DNA of 64,000 nucleotides from an uncultured Methanospirillum sp. (GTDB lineage Archaea; Halobacteriota; Methanomicrobia; Methanomicrobiales; Methanospirillaceae), in the NCBI RefSeq assembly GCF_963668475.1, contig NZ_OY764544.1, positions 1,674,001 to 1,738,000 of the forward strand. Reading direction: 5' to 3'. Shown here one piece after another: positions 62,368-64,000 of this stretch. Each line of letters begins with the position of its first letter. The stretch's first letter is position 1. Both the position numbers and the translations under genes were made by a program. The notes under the pieces are model-generated. The model searched no databases. It had not been told where the DNA came from and saw nothing but the letters and a program-made list of their open reading frames with translations.

Positions 62368-63984
62368 TCAGGATGCAGGGCTGACAACCTGATAAACTTC
62401 AGCATCTCTGGTAGAGAAGACCTGTTTGAACACCGCAGGTGAGGTAAAGTCCTTATTGTATGAGAAAAATTCACCGGCATTCATGTATTGATCATTGCTC
62501 TTTTTCCCGTTCAAAGAGACGATCATCTGCCCGGGATGGAGTTTGGTAAGAAGTTTCCTTGCTGTTTCACCATTTCCCTGTTCAGGAAGAGTAGGAATCG
62601 CTCTGGACGTATGCAATTGCATCGCACGGGGATTGTTGCTGAATATTTCTGCACCATGAGGGATATTCTGCATTACCCACTGGTACTCTTCGATCGGTTC
62701 GTCGTACCATGATGGGTCAGTATAGGAGCGTCCCCCTTTATCCGACATAATTGGGATAGTGGAAAACACCTGCCCGGATAAAAATCCTAGAATCAGGATA
62801 GTGCACAAAGCACCGCTCATAACTCTGTATGAAGAGGGTTTCATACAGCCACATGCACCACGCATGAATGAAAGAACTAGTATGATAACAAAGGGATAAA
62901 CCGGAAGAAGGTAACGCGTCTGAACAGTGGCAATGTCTCCCATTCCGATCTCCAGAACAAAGAGTGAAACAGCATAAATCAGAATATAACTGATAATTAC
63001 TCGTTTATCCGAGATAAATTTCCAGATATTCAAGATGAACTTTCTTTTATCTGATTGATAGACACCATACAACAGTAACGCTGCAACAATTACCAGGATA
63101 ATGCAGGTAATCGCAAAAATTCCATTAGATGCACCCAGGTTTCCCAGAGGTTTGAAAGGAGTCAGATCAGATATGAGAATCTGTGCCATATCATGAGCAA
63201 CCCCTGCGATATTTCCAGAGCCACCACCACGGTCTGCACCACTAAAATGACCAGTGTTGGAAATATTCCTGATAAAAACCAAACATAAAGGGAGAGATGA
63301 AATAATACCGAACAATCCGATCTGCTTCAGTTGTGATACGGGTTTTTTCCATGGCTGGATTACCAGGATAAATAATCCGGTAAAGATCAGGGTTACACCC
63401 ATGTACCGTGTGACTGCACCAGTTCCACAGAGCAGGGCAGCAAACAGGAGAAACCAATACGTTCCTGACTTGAGATATCGGATGAGGAAATACAAACCAA
63501 TAATCGAGAAAAAGATGTACGGCACCTCTGTTAACGCCATTCTGGCCATTTCCCAGAGTGTACTCATCAGCAGGATTACAAGGGCGGAGAGATATCCCAC
63601 AAGCGGAGAGTCAGTTTCCTTCCCCAGATGGAAAGAAACCACCACAATGCCTGTAAGGGAGAGGATTTGTACCCACATTGCAGCATTAACCGATGAAAAA
63701 CCCACCAGCACCAAAACAGCGATAAGAATGGGATAGAGTGGAGGCCAGACAGTCAATGGCCAGAATTTATGAATCGTATCTGACTCCCAACCACTGACAA
63801 CCCCTTTCCCATGTACAATGTTTTCTGCCACATTGATGTAGTCAGAAGCATCCCAGTCAACCCAGGGGGCCTGAAAAGTAAGGCCCATTCCTATGACAAA
63901 TAATGCGCAGCAGATACAGAAGATCCAGGAGACATCCTGGCGTTTCATATAGTCAGCATATCGCTGGCAGATTTGAGCATTCAT
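62368..63984 (-). CDS. GT-C family membrane glycosyltransferase (PMT/ArnT-like)
   Basis: 538 residues. About ten to eleven membrane helices follow a short cytoplasmic N-terminus. The first extracellular loop contains VDWDASDYINVAENIVHGKG, whose acidic residues correspond to the catalytic D-x-D/E of dolichyl-phosphate-sugar transferases, and WPLTVWPPLYPILIA resembles the PMT/ArnT pattern. A soluble C-terminal part (about 430-538) lies outside. It probably moves a sugar from a lipid carrier onto a surface protein or lipid. Substrate unknown. Monocistronic. Confidence 0.8.
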   Translation of the reverse strand: MNAQICQRYADYMKRQDVSWIFCICCALFVIGMGLTFQAPWVDWDASDYINVAENIVHGKGVVSGWESDTIHKFWPLTVWPPLYPILIAVLVLVGFSSVNAAMWVQILSLTGIVVVSFHLGKETDSPLVGYLSALVILLMSTLWEMARMALTEVPYIFFSIIGLYFLIRYLKSGTYWFLLFAALLCGTGAVTRYMGVTLIFTGLFILVIQPWKKPVSQLKQIGLFGIISSLPLCLVFIRNISNTGHFSGADRGGGSGNIAGVAHDMAQILISDLTPFKPLGNLGASNGIFAITCIILVIVAALLLYGVYQSDKRKFILNIWKFISDKRVIISYILIYAVSLFVLEIGMGDIATVQTRYLLPVYPFVIILVLSFMRGACGCMKPSSYRVMSGALCTILILGFLSGQVFSTIPIMSDKGGRSYTDPSWYDEPIEEYQWVMQNIPHGAEIFSNNPRAMQLHTSRAIPTLPEQGNGETARKLLTKLHPGQMIVSLNGKKSNDQYMNAGEFFSYNKDFTSPAVFKQVFSTRDAEVYQVVSPAS

Positions 63985-64000
63985 ACATCCTCCGACTTTT

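Noticed and set aside
1..64000. CRISPR arrays, insertion sequences, prophage genes or rRNA genes
   Set aside because: None seen. No regularly spaced direct repeats, transposase-like translations, terminal inverted repeats or rRNA-like stretches were found by eye.

Overview
The window is chromosomal DNA from a methanogenic euryarchaeon, most likely of the order Methanomicrobiales (a Methanospirillum- or Methanoregula-like organism). The evidence is the presence of mtd and mer, the F420-dependent enzymes of the C1 pathway, Tfx and NrpR regulators, O-phosphoseryl-tRNA:Cys-tRNA synthase, a PGF-CTERM surface protein, and an archaeal-type ribosomal protein super-operon with SecY, AdkA, DUF106 and Cmk. 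Promoters are of the TATA/BRE type and many transcripts look short-leadered. I saw no CRISPR array, insertion sequence or rRNA gene.

Layout. 1-1988: the 3' end of a biotin-dependent carboxyltransferase gene, then an overlapping pair for sulfur transfer to tRNA (ubiquitin-like carrier and PP-loop thiolase). 2052-3197: a secreted protein. 3232-14241: a sulfur, cysteine and Fe-S block, with a SufS-like desulfurase divergent from nadA, then iscS-iscU, a papain-like secreted protease, pscS-metY-metX, and a ComEC-like lipoprotein with DUF3006. 14323-15736: a membrane-anchored, Cys-rich winged-helix regulator and a secreted CARDB-like protein. 15793-24329: a four-gene operon of three paralogous transmembrane pseudokinase receptors and a TPR surface protein. 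24479-25579: an AI-2E family permease. 25599-40009: 22 ribosomal protein genes (including a 55-codon rps14), RNase P Rpp29, secY, adkA, DUF106 and cmk, all on the minus strand and nearly without gaps. 40010-40523: a non-coding stretch packed with inverted repeats. 40524-44040: tfx, mtd, a GalT-like gene and mer. 44327-46985: a divergent FtsZ/tubulin-family protein, NrpR, a dCTP deaminase/dUTPase-family enzyme and tRNA-Arg. 46994-52798: a surface beta-repeat protein, AMP phosphorylase and an S-layer-type protein. 53034-55987: a candidate small RNA, tRNA-Gln, fibrillarin, Nop5 and a DUF112 permease. 56054-57824: hemD, truB/cbf5 and tRNA-Ser. 57882-62254: the leucine (isopropylmalate-type) operon leuA-leuC-leuD-leuB. 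62368-63984: a GT-C glycosyltransferase.

Two things stand out. First, an identical 12-bp inverted-repeat site (TCACGATTGTGA) occurs three times within 10 kb: in the sufS/nadA divergent promoter, at the pscS-metY-metX promoter, and in front of the membrane-anchored Cys-rich winged-helix gene. This suggests an undescribed sulfur/cysteine regulon with its own autoregulated, membrane-tethered regulator. Second, the receptor operon encodes three proteins with the same plan: an extracellular NTGxVxW (FW-like) domain, a PEGA domain, one membrane helix and a cytoplasmic kinase fold. All three lack the HRD and DFG aspartates in the same way (R-H-Y-H/L and xG-F/Y), so they are probably signalling pseudokinases rather than enzymes.

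Gene functions come from motifs read by eye in the translations. No database search was run. Start codons were chosen from domain starts, Shine-Dalgarno-like sequences and overlaps, and some (nadA, leuA, the secreted proteins) remain uncertain.
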